Under the pieces are notes generated by a model, which worked only from the letters and a program-made list of their open reading frames with translations, did no database searches and had not been told where the DNA came from. The translations under genes and the position numbers were made by a program. Shown piece by piece: positions 51,175 through 60,801 of a DNA stretch of 64,000 nt. The stretch comes from Pedobacter sp. FW305-3-2-15-E-R2A2 (GTDB lineage: Bacteria; Bacteroidota; Bacteroidia; Sphingobacteriales; Sphingobacteriaceae): assembly GCF_038446955.1 (NCBI RefSeq), contig NZ_CP151803.1, positions 7,192,001-7,256,000 of the forward strand, written 5' to 3'. Numbering within the stretch: position 1 is the first letter of the stretch; each line of letters begins with the position of its first letter.

Positions 51175-51598
51175 ATATCTGAGGTTTTGGGATTATTGCA
51201 ACCGTTAAGCGGCTAATGCAATTCATTTTTCCCTTGTCATTATAGATTTTAATTTCCCAAACATGGGTCTTTGCCCCGATATGAAGGGGTTTACAAATTC
51301 CGGTAACCAGGCCGCTTTTGACAGGCCTCAAATGATTGGCGTTAATCTCCAGCCCTACAGCCATGTATTTTTCCGGATCGATGCACATATAAGATGCGAT
51401 GCTTCCCAGTGTTTCTGCGAGGACTACAGAGGCTCCTCCATGAAGAATTCCCGCCGGTTGATGCGTCCGTTCGTCTACAGGCATAGTACCCGTTAGAAAA
51501 TCATGGCCAACTTCTGTAAATTGAATATCCAGTAAACCGCCAAGATGATTTTTTGGCCGGTCGTTTAATTGTGCCGCGGTAAATGCTGAAAACCACAT
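51173..51598 (-). CDS. PaaI-family hot-dog thioesterase
   Basis: A 141-residue single hot-dog domain. The motif HQPAGILHGGASVVLAETLG (residues about 46-65) is the PaaI/YbdB signature with the catalytic HGG. These enzymes hydrolyse acyl-CoA, often aromatic or hydroxyacyl. Start ATG overlaps the stop of the DinB-like gene by one base (TAATG). It is the last gene of a histidine kinase, DinB and thioesterase group and ends in a good terminator. Confidence 0.9.
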   Translation of the reverse strand: MWFSAFTAAQLNDRPKNHLGGLLDIQFTEVGHDFLTGTMPVDERTHQPAGILHGGASVVLAETLGSIASYMCIDPEKYMAVGLEINANHLRPVKSGLVTGICKPLHIGAKTHVWEIKIYNDKGKMNCISRLTVAIIPKPQI

Positions 51599-52104
51599 TA
51601 TAGATACCTTTCTTTAAGAATCAGGGTATGGTGCATCAGGTGACCTGCAATCACAAATAATAAAGCCCGTACGGAAATCTGACGCTCTGAAGCTGTTCCG
51701 CTGCGGTCCAGCTCATGTTCATTCAGCGACTTAAAAAGATACATGTTCGACTTCCTAAGCAAAGAAAACTCTTCCGAGAAACTTAACAGGCTACGGTCAG
51801 AAAAATGTGCATTTGCTACATAATCATCTTCTTCAAAACCAGGTAAAGCATGTTGTTCACTCCGCGCAAAACAAGTTAAGCGGTAAACCAGAATCCGTTC
51901 TGTATCAATGATGTGTCCTGCCATTTCTTTGACGGTCCATTTGCCAGGTGCATAAGCGTAATCTGCTTTTTCGATCAGGTCATTGAGGAAATCAGGAAAT
52001 TCTGTGGCCTGTTTTTCCAATATTCCCAGGATGTCATCTCCTGAAATTTTACTAATGTAAGTTTCCGCCCATGCGGGGTACTCATGTGTTTGAGGTCGGT
52101 TCAT
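51598..52104 (-). CDS. DinB-family protein
   Basis: A 168-residue four-helix bundle of the DinB/YfiT superfamily. The three metal histidines appear as AGHIIDTERIL (His65 region) and AGHLMHHTLIL near the C-terminus. These proteins are usually metal-dependent hydrolases or thiol transferases; bacillithiol-linked members exist in Bacteroidota. The gene starts inside the end of the histidine kinase gene (23-nt overlap), indicating coupled translation. Function unknown. Confidence 0.88.
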   Translation of the reverse strand: MNRPQTHEYPAWAETYISKISGDDILGILEKQATEFPDFLNDLIEKADYAYAPGKWTVKEMAGHIIDTERILVYRLTCFARSEQHALPGFEEDDYVANAHFSDRSLLSFSEEFSLLRKSNMYLFKSLNEHELDRSGTASERQISVRALLFVIAGHLMHHTLILKERYL

Positions 52105-53299
52105 AAGTAATGCTGCTTTTTAAGATGATTCGGAAAGTTGTCCCTTTTTCCAGCTCGGAATCTTTGACAAAAATCTGTCCGTTATGGTAATTTTCGATAA
52201 TCCTTTTAGTGAGGGAGAGCCCTAAGCCCCAGCCCCGCTTCCTTGTGGTATATCCAGGCTGGAATACGGCATCGAACTTTGATCTGGCAATACCTCTTCC
52301 GGTGTCTGTTACGTCAATAAAGACCTCCTCTTTGGTTAGGTTTTCAATGATATTGATGATGATCGATCCTTCATTCTCAATGGCATTTGCTGCATTTTTC
52401 AGGAGATTTTCGATCACCCAGTCGAAAAGAGGAACGTTGAGCAAGGCCCTTACCTGCTCATCTCCGGTGATGGTAAAAATAATCTTATCTGAAGTCCGTA
52501 GTTTGAAGTATTCTACAAAATTATAGATGACGGTATACACCACATGATCTTCTACCATAGGTTTGGAGCCAATTTTAGAAAAACGGTCTGTGATAACCTC
52601 CAGTCGTTTGATATCGTTTTCCATTTCGGCGATCAGGGGGTCGTCTTCCGCATTAAAGCGTGATTTCATTAATTCCACCCAGGCCATAAGGGAAGAAATA
52701 GGGGTGCCCAGCTGATGCGCAGTTTCTTTGGCCATCCCGACCCATACCTGGTCCTGTTCGGCCTTTCTCGCTGAGCTAAACGCCACATAAGCAGTGAGTA
52801 AGAACAAGCCGATCACGCCTAATTGTATATAGGGAAAATAGCGAAGCTGAGTTAAAGTTGGCGAATCTTTATAATAAATATACCACCTGCTGCCATCAAG
52901 ACCAATAATTGGGGTAGGAGGATGTTGCTCCTTCATGATTTTCAGCTCTCTGACAAAATAAGCGGGATCATAGGTTCGCCCATCTTTTTTTTGAAGGTCA
53001 TAATTGGTTTTTGTAGAATCCAGACCCTGATAGGTAAGAATATTTCCTTCAGCACCAACAATGATAATCGGGAGTTTAGTATTGGTTCGGATCAGGTCGA
53101 TGAGATCTGTCGTATTCTCATCATCGTACATGGCCATCGTTTTCTCCGTTACCTTTACATATAATTGGAATTGCATCCGCTCTTCCCGTTCCATCTTTTT
53201 TACGAAAAAATCGCTATATAAAACAGATGCCGTGCCAATCACGATGGCAAAGAACAATAAGAAGAATTTCCAGCGGCGTTTTTTTTCGTATGGATTCAT
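52082..53299 (-). CDS. Sensor histidine kinase, membrane-bound
   Basis: A 405-residue kinase with two membrane helices, near residues 11-30 (KFFLLFFAIVIGTASVLYSD) and 155-175 (YIQLGVIGLFLLTAYVAF), flanking a periplasmic sensor of about 120 residues. The phospho-acceptor is His195 in MAKETAHQLGTPISSL, a variant H-box (usually HELRTP) seen in Bacteroidota. The C-terminal HATPase has NLLKNAANAIEN (N box), DTGRGI and GWGLGLSL. No response regulator gene is next to it. It overlaps a DinB gene by 23 nt. Confidence 0.93.
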   Translation of the reverse strand: MNPYEKKRRWKFFLLFFAIVIGTASVLYSDFFVKKMEREERMQFQLYVKVTEKTMAMYDDENTTDLIDLIRTNTKLPIIIVGAEGNILTYQGLDSTKTNYDLQKKDGRTYDPAYFVRELKIMKEQHPPTPIIGLDGSRWYIYYKDSPTLTQLRYFPYIQLGVIGLFLLTAYVAFSSARKAEQDQVWVGMAKETAHQLGTPISSLMAWVELMKSRFNAEDDPLIAEMENDIKRLEVITDRFSKIGSKPMVEDHVVYTVIYNFVEYFKLRTSDKIIFTITGDEQVRALLNVPLFDWVIENLLKNAANAIENEGSIIINIIENLTKEEVFIDVTDTGRGIARSKFDAVFQPGYTTRKRGWGLGLSLTKRIIENYHNGQIFVKDSELEKGTTFRIILKSSITYEPTSNT

Positions 53300-53369
53300 A
53301 GGTTATCCGGGCAAATTACAAAATAGCATTCAAAAATTGATGAATAGAAAGGTAACGCGGTAAAAAATA

Positions 53370-53377
53370 TATCTTTG
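53370..53377 (+). promoter_or_regulatory. Predicted -7 element of gltX
   Basis: TATCTTTG matches TAnnTTTG and lies 12 nt before the gltX ATG at 53390. No TTG is found at the usual distance upstream, so the -33 element is weak. Confidence 0.5.
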
Positions 53378-53389
53378 CAGATCGTAATT

Positions 53390-54898
53390 ATGGAAAAGAA
53401 AGTAAGAGTAAGATTTGCCCCCAGCCCAACAGGCGGGTTGCATTTGGGTGGTGTACGTACCGCTTTGTTTAATTATTTGTTTGCTAAGAAACACAATGGA
53501 ACCTTCATCCTTAGGGTAGAAGATACCGATCAGACGCGCTTTGTAGAAGGAGCAGAAGAATATATCGTTTCTTGTCTGAAATGGTGCGGCATGTCGCCGG
53601 ATGAAAGTCCGCAGACAGGTGGACCCTTTGGACCATATCGCCAGAGCGAACGTAAGGCCAGTTACAAACAATATGCAGACCAGCTGATTGCTGATGGCTA
53701 TGCTTATTATGCTTTCGATACCCCGGAAGAACTGGATGCTAAACGTAAGGAAATTCCTAATTTTACTTATGGGTTGGCTACGCGTGGGGAAATGAGAAAC
53801 TCGCTGACTTTAACTGAGGCAGAAGTGACTTCGCTTTTAACAGAAAATACCCCTCATGTAGTGCGCATAAAAATGCCTGCAAACGAAACGGTTTCTTTTA
53901 CCGATCTGATCAGAGGACATGTTAGCTTTGACACCAACCTGGTCGACGATAAAGTTTTATTAAAAGCAGATGGAATGCCAACTTATCATCTTGCTGTTGT
54001 TGCCGATGATAAAGCAATGGAAATCAGTCACATCTTCAGGGGTGAGGAATGGTTGCCATCTGCACCTATACATATTTTACTCTGGAGATATCTGGGTTGG
54101 GAGGATGTCATGCCTCAATGGGTACATTTACCTTTAATTCTGAAACCAGATGGAAATGGAAAGTTAAGTAAACGTGACGGAGACCGCCTTGGCTTCCCTG
54201 TATACGCACAAAACTGGACTGATCCTAAAACCGGCGACCTGACCAAAGGATTTAAAGAGCTGGGCTTTATGCCGGAAGCTTTCGTGAATTTATTGGCCAT
54301 GCTGGGTTGGAATGACGGAACGGATCAGGAGATTTTCTCTATGGCGGATCTGATAGAAAAGTTCTCTGTGGAACGAATCAGTAAAGCGGGTGCTAAGTTC
54401 GACTTTGAAAAAGCCAAATGGTACAACCATGAGTGGATAAAAAATGCAGATGCCAAAACCCTGCTGCCAATCGTAAAAGATGCTTTTGCTGCACAGGGAA
54501 CGGAGATTAGTGAAGACGCTTATCTGGAGAAAATCATTGACCTGATTAAAGATCGTTGTCACCTGTTAACAGACTTTATTCCACAGAGTGCCTATTTTTT
54601 TATTGCACCTCAGGAATATGATTTGCCTGCTGTAAAACCAAAATGGACGGCCGAAAAAGCGGAATTTTTCAACGCTTATACCAGCCTGATTTCAGATGAA
54701 CTACCGGCAACAGCCTTGGAAGAAAAGTTCAAGGAACTGGCTGCAACGCATAATTTTAAACCTGGAGAGCTCATGCTTCCTTTTAGAATTATGCTGGTTG
54801 GAGGTAAATTCGGACCCGGTGTATTCGACATTGCCGTAGCACTTGGAGCGACCGAAACGATCCAAAGAATAAAGAATGCTTTGACCGCTTTTGAATAA
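53390..54898 (+). CDS. gltX: Glutamyl-tRNA synthetase
   Basis: A 502-residue class Ib tRNA synthetase that charges tRNA-Glu. Motifs: RFAPSPTGGLHLGG (HIGH-type), LRVEDTDQTR, and GKLSKRDGDRLG (KMSKS-type, here KLSKR). C-terminal anticodon-binding helices complete it. ATG 53390 gives MEKKVRVRFAPSP; an upstream in-frame codon at 53375 lies inside the -7 box and is rejected. Length matches. It is followed by an inverted repeat and a metallopeptidase gene. Confidence 0.96.
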   Translation: MEKKVRVRFAPSPTGGLHLGGVRTALFNYLFAKKHNGTFILRVEDTDQTRFVEGAEEYIVSCLKWCGMSPDESPQTGGPFGPYRQSERKASYKQYADQLIADGYAYYAFDTPEELDAKRKEIPNFTYGLATRGEMRNSLTLTEAEVTSLLTENTPHVVRIKMPANETVSFTDLIRGHVSFDTNLVDDKVLLKADGMPTYHLAVVADDKAMEISHIFRGEEWLPSAPIHILLWRYLGWEDVMPQWVHLPLILKPDGNGKLSKRDGDRLGFPVYAQNWTDPKTGDLTKGFKELGFMPEAFVNLLAMLGWNDGTDQEIFSMADLIEKFSVERISKAGAKFDFEKAKWYNHEWIKNADAKTLLPIVKDAFAAQGTEISEDAYLEKIIDLIKDRCHLLTDFIPQSAYFFIAPQEYDLPAVKPKWTAEKAEFFNAYTSLISDELPATALEEKFKELAATHNFKPGELMLPFRIMLVGGKFGPGVFDIAVALGATETIQRIKNALTAFE

Positions 54899-54907
54899 TC
54901 CGGTATT

Positions 54908-54965
54908 TTTCGTTTAAATTGGTATAACAATTGTCCCAGATTTTTGTAAACCAATTTAAACGAAA
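54908..54965 (+). other. 16-bp inverted repeat between gltX and the metallopeptidase gene
   Basis: Arms TTTCGTTTAAATTGGT / ACCAATTTAAACGAAA (54908-54923 with 54950-54965), exact complements, spacer 26 nt. It begins 10 nt after the gltX stop and ends 5 nt before the next ATG. No T run follows the second arm, and the arms are AT-rich, so it is not an ordinary terminator. Confidence 0.6.
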
Positions 54966-54970
54966 TTTAT

Positions 54971-55810
54971 ATGCAGTGGTTCGGTAAAGGAAGTGGAAAT
55001 ATTGAAGATGGGAGAGGGAAGCCCAGTGGTGGCGTAATAGGAGGTGGAATCGGTATTCTTGTTGTAATAGTTGGTCTTTTCTTCGGGCAGGATTTAACCG
55101 GTCTGGTGAGTCAGTTGCCTTTAGGTGAGGTCGGCCAAACGGAAATAAAAAAGGGCGATCCCACAGATAAAGAAGGGAAGTTCGTAAATGGGGTGTTAGA
55201 ATCCACCAATCTGGTTTGGGAACAGCAATTTGCGGAAATGGGTAAGACCTATGAGAAGCCGGTCATGAGGCTTTTTACAAATAGCGTATCTTCTGCCTGT
55301 GGAAATGCAAGTGCTGCAGTAGGACCATTTTACTGTCCTGGGGATCATAAAGTATATATCGACCTGAGTTTCTATCAGGATTTACAAAACCGCTTTGGCG
55401 CTGCCGGAGATTTCGCACAGGCTTATGTCATTGCACATGAGGTTGGACACCATGTCCAGAACCTGTTGGGAATTTCGGAGAAAATGCAGCGCATGAGGGC
55501 TCAGCTCAGCGAAAAAGAATACAACCGATTATCTGTTAAATTGGAGCTGCAGGCAGATTTCTTTGCCGGGCTTTGGGCAAATCATGCGCAGAATTTAAAG
55601 GACTTTAGGTTGGAGGAAGGCGATATCGACGAGGCACTGACTGCGGCAAATGCAATCGGTGACGATAAATTGCAAAAACAGGCCCAGGGTGAGGTCGTTC
55701 CTGATGCATTTACGCATGGAACTTCGGCTCAAAGAATGTTTTGGTTTAAGAAAGGCTTTGAGACCGGAGACATCAAACAAGGGGATACTTTTAATTCAAG
55801 CCAGCTTTAA
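54971..55810 (+). CDS. Membrane-anchored neutral zinc metallopeptidase (YpfJ/KPN_02809 family)
   Basis: A 279-residue protein with one N-terminal membrane helix (GGGIGILVVIVGLFFGQ) and a C-terminal metalloprotease-like domain. The zinc motif is IAHEVGHHVQNLL (HExxH), with ELQADFFAGLWA supplying a downstream acidic ligand, and SACGNASAAVGPFYCPGD conserved in the family. Members are named putative neutral zinc metallopeptidase, with unknown substrate. It lies downstream of gltX across the inverted repeat, perhaps under its own promoter. Confidence 0.92.
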   Translation: MQWFGKGSGNIEDGRGKPSGGVIGGGIGILVVIVGLFFGQDLTGLVSQLPLGEVGQTEIKKGDPTDKEGKFVNGVLESTNLVWEQQFAEMGKTYEKPVMRLFTNSVSSACGNASAAVGPFYCPGDHKVYIDLSFYQDLQNRFGAAGDFAQAYVIAHEVGHHVQNLLGISEKMQRMRAQLSEKEYNRLSVKLELQADFFAGLWANHAQNLKDFRLEEGDIDEALTAANAIGDDKLQKQAQGEVVPDAFTHGTSAQRMFWFKKGFETGDIKQGDTFNSSQL

Positions 55811-55995
55811 TTTCCTGTTTTCAAATAAAACGATCATGAGGACGGGACGCTCATCATATAATACCTCCCCATGCGTTTAATTTGAAGACAAGCAGCAAGC
55901 TATTTGCAAATTTTTTGATATAAAAGAAGTCTAAACATCTTTTATTCTTCAAACTTGTATAACTTTAGCACTAAACTATTGCACAATTATGCATT

Positions 55996-56018
55996 GGCAG
56001 CTGAGAGATTCAGCAGCC
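55996..56018 (+). other. Hairpin in the leader of the signalling cluster
   Basis: Stem GGC-A-GCTGA / TCAGC-A-GCC (55996-56004 with 56010-56018), one A-A mismatch, 5-nt loop GAGAT. It is followed by TTATTTATTTTT and ends 17 nt before the ATG of the first kinase gene. Could act as a weak terminator or block translation. Confidence 0.5.
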
Positions 56019-56034
56019 TTATTTATTTTTAATA

Positions 56035-57159
56035 ATGATACTAATTGTAGATGATACTCCCGAGAACCTGATTTCATTAAAAAAGGTTCTGGAGAAAAAT
56101 AATTTTGAAGTAGATACCGCATCATCAGGAGAAGAGGCCTTAAAAAAAGTTCTTAAAAATGAATATGTACTGATCATTCTTGATGTACAGATGCCGGGTA
56201 TGGACGGATTTGAAGTGGCGGAGGCCATCTCCGGCTACAGCAAAGCCAGGGAAACCGCCATCATCTTTCTTTCTGCGGCCAGTACCGAGAATAAATTTAT
56301 TACCAAGGGATATTCTTCCGGCGGGCTCGATTACATTACGAAACCCGTTGATATGGACATTCTGCTCTTAAAGGTGAAAACCTTTTACCGCATTTATGAG
56401 CAGAGCCGAAAACTGATTGAAATTCAGAAAGCATTACTGGACGAGATTGAGTTTCGGAAGCAGGCAGAGCGAAAAAAGGATGAATTTATCAGCATCGCCA
56501 GCCATGAACTGAAAACCCCCTTAACCAGTGTTAAAGGGTATGTCCAATTGCTCGAAAGAAGCATTGATAAAGGCGATGTGCCGACTTTAAAAAAGCATTT
56601 GCTGAAAGCCCAGATACAACTGGAAAAGCTCAATGAGCTCATTACAGATCTGCTCGATATCTCAAAGATCGAAAGTGGTAAGCTGAAATTCAATAAACAG
56701 CCATTTATAATGGATACGCTGCTGGATAGCGTTACAGAAATCATTCACCAGTCAAATCCTGAGTTTAAGATCATTAAAACCGGAACCGTCAAGCGGGAGA
56801 TTTGCGGTGATGAGATGCGGATAGAACAGGTGATCATTAACTTTTTAACCAACGCAATTAAATATTCTCCGGGAACCAGCGAGATCCATATTAAGGTGGA
56901 AGAACGCGGAGAGCACATCTATGTTGGTGTTAAAGATTTTGGAATTGGCATCAGTGCCGACCAGCAAAAGAATGTATTTGAAAAATTCTATAGAGTAGAA
57001 GAAACAGCCATCCACTTCCAGGGATTGGGGATCGGACTTTACATTTCCGCCGAAATCATCAGAAGACATAACGGTGAAGTAGGCGTGCAGAGCATCCCCG
57101 GTGAAGGATCAGAATTTTATTTTAGTATTCCATTACAGTCTACATCCGAGACGGATTAG
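56035..57159 (+). CDS. Receiver-histidine kinase hybrid
   Basis: A 374-residue soluble protein with an N-terminal receiver (Asp50 in ILDVQMPGMDG, Lys103 in ITKPVD) followed by a HisKA domain with His157 (FISIASHELKTPLTSV) and an HATPase with EQVIINFLTNAIKYS, GVKDFGIGIS and GLGIGLYIS. The receiver lies before the kinase, the arrangement of response-regulator-controlled kinases, so an upstream phospho-signal may set its activity. No membrane helix. It starts the same-strand signalling cluster and is 17 nt from the large hybrid kinase gene. Confidence 0.93.
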   Translation: MILIVDDTPENLISLKKVLEKNNFEVDTASSGEEALKKVLKNEYVLIILDVQMPGMDGFEVAEAISGYSKARETAIIFLSAASTENKFITKGYSSGGLDYITKPVDMDILLLKVKTFYRIYEQSRKLIEIQKALLDEIEFRKQAERKKDEFISIASHELKTPLTSVKGYVQLLERSIDKGDVPTLKKHLLKAQIQLEKLNELITDLLDISKIESGKLKFNKQPFIMDTLLDSVTEIIHQSNPEFKIIKTGTVKREICGDEMRIEQVIINFLTNAIKYSPGTSEIHIKVEERGEHIYVGVKDFGIGISADQQKNVFEKFYRVEETAIHFQGLGIGLYISAEIIRRHNGEVGVQSIPGEGSEFYFSIPLQSTSETD

Positions 57160-57176
57160 AACTACAAAACCTTAGT

Positions 57177-60100
57177 ATGCAAAATAAGCAAAAATCTTTA
57201 AAAGGAAACCTGCGTGTTGGATTGGGGCTGTCGCTGCTCTTGCTGTTTATCAGCTCGCTGGCTTCTTATAATAGCATCAGAAATCTGATCAGAAGCTCAG
57301 AAATGGTGCAGCATAGCAATGAAGTCATCAATGGTTTAGAAGAGGTAATTTCCGCCCTGAAAGATGCAGAAACAGGGCAACGCGGATTCCTTTTAACAGA
57401 TGACCAAACCTTTTTAGATCCTTATAACGGAGCTACAGAACGCTCGGTATCTCTGTTGGAAAATGTGGCTGACCTGACCCGTGACAACCCTGTTCAGCAG
57501 AAGAATGTAATCAGGTTAAATGAGCTCATTAAAGAGCGCATGAACATCCTTGCAAGAACGATTGACATCAAAAAGAAGGGAGGAAACGTTACCGTCTCCG
57601 AGTTGCTCAATGGTAAAACCTATATGGACAGTGCCCGTGCAGTGATAAAAAGGATGGAAACGGAAGAAAATCGCTTGCTGGAAGACCGTACTTCCGATCT
57701 AAATAAACTGGCTGGTTATACTCCGATTCTTATTGTCATCGCTGCGCTATTGGCCATCCTGATCACCATTTTCTTTTACCGCAGGGTTTCTACCGATTTC
57801 AATGAAAGATTAAAACTGGAAGATGAACTGAAAGAGGTCAATAAGGAAATTGAACGGAGAGTAAAGATGATCCGTGACCTTGCTGCACAGATTTCAAAAG
57901 GCGATTACCACGTCAGACTGGATCAGGACCAGAAAGATGACCTGGGAAAAGTGGCGGTTTCGCTGAACTCAATGGCAGAATCTTTACAATATTCTTTCGC
58001 CTTGCTGGAAGATAAGGAATGGCTGCAATCAGGAATTGCCAGCTTGAATGACCAGATGGTGGGCGAAAAGAGTGTTCCTGAACTTGCAAATGATATTTTA
58101 GAAAGCATTGTTGCACATACCCGGAGTCATGTGGCTGCCTTCTACCTATTGGAAGACGAAATCCAGCTGGAGCTGATTGCGGGATACGCCCTGTTAAATC
58201 AGGAAAAAAGAAGCCTGCTGAAGGAAGGAGAGGGCCTCGCCGGACAGGCATGGAAATCGGCAAAACAAATCCTGATCAACGACATTCCGGATGAAGAACT
58301 GACAATCAGTTATGCTGCAGGGAATACCAGGCCAAAGAATGTGGTTGCCGTCCCCGTGTTTCGTAATGAACAAGTGGTTGGCGTGATAGAATTGGGGTCT
58401 TTGAATACCTTTACTCCCTTGCAGCTGGAATTTCTGCACAATATTTCTGTCAATATCGGAATTGCCATCCATGTTTCGCAAAACAGAAAAAAACTACAGG
58501 AATTCCTGGAAGAAACCCAGGCTCAGGCAGAGGAATTACAGGCACAGCATAGTGAACTGGAAGGACTGAATGCAGAACTGGAAGCGCAAACTCAAAAGAT
58601 TCAGACTTCTGAAGAAGAATTAAGGGTACAGCAGGAAGAACTATTGCAAAGCAACCAGGAGCTGGAGGAACGGACCAGTTTGCTGGAAGAAAAGAACCAG
58701 CTGATCCAGGAAAGAAATATGGACATTCAGCATAAAGCAGAACAGCTGGAGCAGAGTACAAAATATAAATCCGAATTTTTGGCCAATATGTCTCATGAAC
58801 TGAGAACGCCTTTAAATTCGATTCTGTTGCTTTCCAAGCTGATGTCTGATAATAAAGACCTGGACCCGGAATACATAGAATATGCGGACGTAATTCAGAG
58901 CTCAGGCCAGGGATTACTGGCATTGATTGATGAAATACTTGACCTTTCCAAGATAGAGGCCGGTAAAATGAAACTCGAGTTTGCAGAAGTGAGTGTGAGA
59001 GAAGTTGCTACCGATATGCGTTCGCTCTTTGCGCAGGTGGCAGAGCATAAAAAGTTGCAACTGATTGTGGAAATAGAAGAAAACCTGCCGAACATCAGTA
59101 CCGATAAAATGCGTTTGGAGCAGGTACTGAAAAATCTGCTTTCCAATGCGATCAAATTCACCGGTAAAGGAAAAGTGAGCCTGACCATTAAAAAGGATGA
59201 TTCCAATAAGTTCATGCTCTTTAAGGTCACCGATACCGGAATCGGGATTCCTATCGATAAGCAAGGTTTAATCTTCGAGGCTTTCCAACAGGCAGATGGC
59301 TCTACCCGTCGCAATTTTGGTGGTACAGGCCTTGGCTTATCTATCAGCAGGGAACTGGCCAAGCTATTGGGAGGTGAGATTGAGCTGAGCAGCAAGGAGC
59401 ATGTAGGAAGTGAGTTTACCCTTACTTTACCTGTAAAACAGGTGGATGCCATCAGTCATATCCTGGAGGAAGAACTGATCAGCCCGGTACCTTACATCGA
59501 AACAGCAGTGGAAGTGCAGGAAGAAAGGTTTACGGTCGATAAGATTCCTCAGGAAATTGAAGACGACAGACATGACATCCAGGCGGGAGATAAGGTGATT
59601 TTGATCATTGAAGATGATACCAATTTTGCCAAGACGTTGTTAAGCTTCACCAGAAAAAGAAATTATAAAGGAATTGTAGCCGTAAGAGGGGATGTCGGCA
59701 TTGAGCTCGCCAACCAATACAAGCCTTTGGCGATATTATTGGACATCCAGCTGCCCATTAAAGACGGCTGGCAGGTGATGGAGGAATTAAAGTCTAATCC
59801 GGCAACGAAACCTATTCCGGTACACATCATGTCGTCACTGGAAGTAAAGAAAGAAAGCCTCCTGAAGGGAGCAGTTGATTTTATCAACAAGCCGGTTGCA
59901 CTGGAGCAGATGAAGAACATCTTTCAGAAACTGGAAGATGCCTTGAGCCGTTCCCCGAAAAAAGTGTTGATTGTGGAAGAAAACAAACAACATGCGGAGG
60001 CGCTAAGTTACTTTTTAAGCAATTACAACATTCAGACAGAGGTGGCCAACAATGTCGGACAAAGTATCGGCGCACTCCATAAAAAAGAAGTAGACTGTGT

Positions 60101-60773
60101 CATTCTTGACATGGGCATTCCGGATAAGAACGCTTATGAGACTTTGGAAACAATTAAAAAAAGCGAAGGACTGGAAAACCTGCCCATCATTATTTTTACC
60201 GGTAAAAATCTCTCTAAAGGGGAAGAGATAAGAATCAGGCAATATGCCGACTCTATTGTCGTAAAAACCGCACATTCTTATCAGAGAATTCTGGATGAAG
60301 CGGGTCTTTTCCTACACCTCGTAGAGGAAAAACAGACGGAAGGAAAGGCTAAAAAACCAACATCTGACCGACTTGGGGGCCTGTATGAAGTGCTGAACAA
60401 TAAAACTGTGCTGATTGCCGATGATGACGTCAGGAATATCTTTTCGCTCACCAAAGCCCTAGAACAACATAAAATGAAAGTGCTGGCTGCTACCGATGGA
60501 AAAGAGGCCCTCCAGATCCTCAAGGAAAACCCATTGGTAGATATTGTGCTTATGGACATGATGATGCCGGAGATGGACGGATATGAGAGCACAAGGGAAA
60601 TCAGAAAGATCAGTGCTTACAAACATTTACCTGTTTTAGCTGTTACAGCCAAAGCAATGATGGGAGACCGCGAGAAATGTATTGCTGCAGGCGCTTCCGA
60701 TTATATCTCTAAACCCGTAGATATCGATCAGCTGATCTCTTTACTCCGGGTTTGGCTTTACGATAAAAATTAA
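57177..60773 (+). CDS. Hybrid sensor kinase: CHASE3, HAMP, GAF, coiled coil, HisKA, HATPase, three receivers
   Basis: A 1,198-residue multidomain kinase. Order: helix 13-33, CHASE3 sensor 40-175 (with AETGQRGFLLTD), helix 181-201, HAMP 203-270, GAF 285-432, coiled coil 435-525 rich in Glu, Gln and Leu, HisKA with His540 (MSHELRTPLNS), HATPase to about 755, receiver 1 with Asp856, receiver 2 with Asp978, receiver 3 with Asp1127. Receiver 2 lacks the usual Lys-Pro after its last strand (VVKTAHS), and may be altered. Three receivers on one kinase suggest a phosphorelay hub with the following separate receiver genes. Confidence 0.94.
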   Translation: MQNKQKSLKGNLRVGLGLSLLLLFISSLASYNSIRNLIRSSEMVQHSNEVINGLEEVISALKDAETGQRGFLLTDDQTFLDPYNGATERSVSLLENVADLTRDNPVQQKNVIRLNELIKERMNILARTIDIKKKGGNVTVSELLNGKTYMDSARAVIKRMETEENRLLEDRTSDLNKLAGYTPILIVIAALLAILITIFFYRRVSTDFNERLKLEDELKEVNKEIERRVKMIRDLAAQISKGDYHVRLDQDQKDDLGKVAVSLNSMAESLQYSFALLEDKEWLQSGIASLNDQMVGEKSVPELANDILESIVAHTRSHVAAFYLLEDEIQLELIAGYALLNQEKRSLLKEGEGLAGQAWKSAKQILINDIPDEELTISYAAGNTRPKNVVAVPVFRNEQVVGVIELGSLNTFTPLQLEFLHNISVNIGIAIHVSQNRKKLQEFLEETQAQAEELQAQHSELEGLNAELEAQTQKIQTSEEELRVQQEELLQSNQELEERTSLLEEKNQLIQERNMDIQHKAEQLEQSTKYKSEFLANMSHELRTPLNSILLLSKLMSDNKDLDPEYIEYADVIQSSGQGLLALIDEILDLSKIEAGKMKLEFAEVSVREVATDMRSLFAQVAEHKKLQLIVEIEENLPNISTDKMRLEQVLKNLLSNAIKFTGKGKVSLTIKKDDSNKFMLFKVTDTGIGIPIDKQGLIFEAFQQADGSTRRNFGGTGLGLSISRELAKLLGGEIELSSKEHVGSEFTLTLPVKQVDAISHILEEELISPVPYIETAVEVQEERFTVDKIPQEIEDDRHDIQAGDKVILIIEDDTNFAKTLLSFTRKRNYKGIVAVRGDVGIELANQYKPLAILLDIQLPIKDGWQVMEELKSNPATKPIPVHIMSSLEVKKESLLKGAVDFINKPVALEQMKNIFQKLEDALSRSPKKVLIVEENKQHAEALSYFLSNYNIQTEVANNVGQSIGALHKKEVDCVILDMGIPDKNAYETLETIKKSEGLENLPIIIFTGKNLSKGEEIRIRQYADSIVVKTAHSYQRILDEAGLFLHLVEEKQTEGKAKKPTSDRLGGLYEVLNNKTVLIADDDVRNIFSLTKALEQHKMKVLAATDGKEALQILKENPLVDIVLMDMMMPEMDGYESTREIRKISAYKHLPVLAVTAKAMMGDREKCIAAGASDYISKPVDIDQLISLLRVWLYDKN

Positions 60774-60801
60774 ATAGAATATTCACCGTATTTTGAAATA
60801 T

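Noticed and set aside
54908..54965. Inverted repeat as an ordinary gltX terminator
   Set aside because: AT-rich arms, a 26-nt loop and no T run after the second arm; kept instead as a finding.
55989..56054. 21-codon frame crossing the kinase start as a leader peptide
   Set aside because: Begins within a hairpin region, runs out of frame into the kinase gene and has no conserved feature; too short to support.
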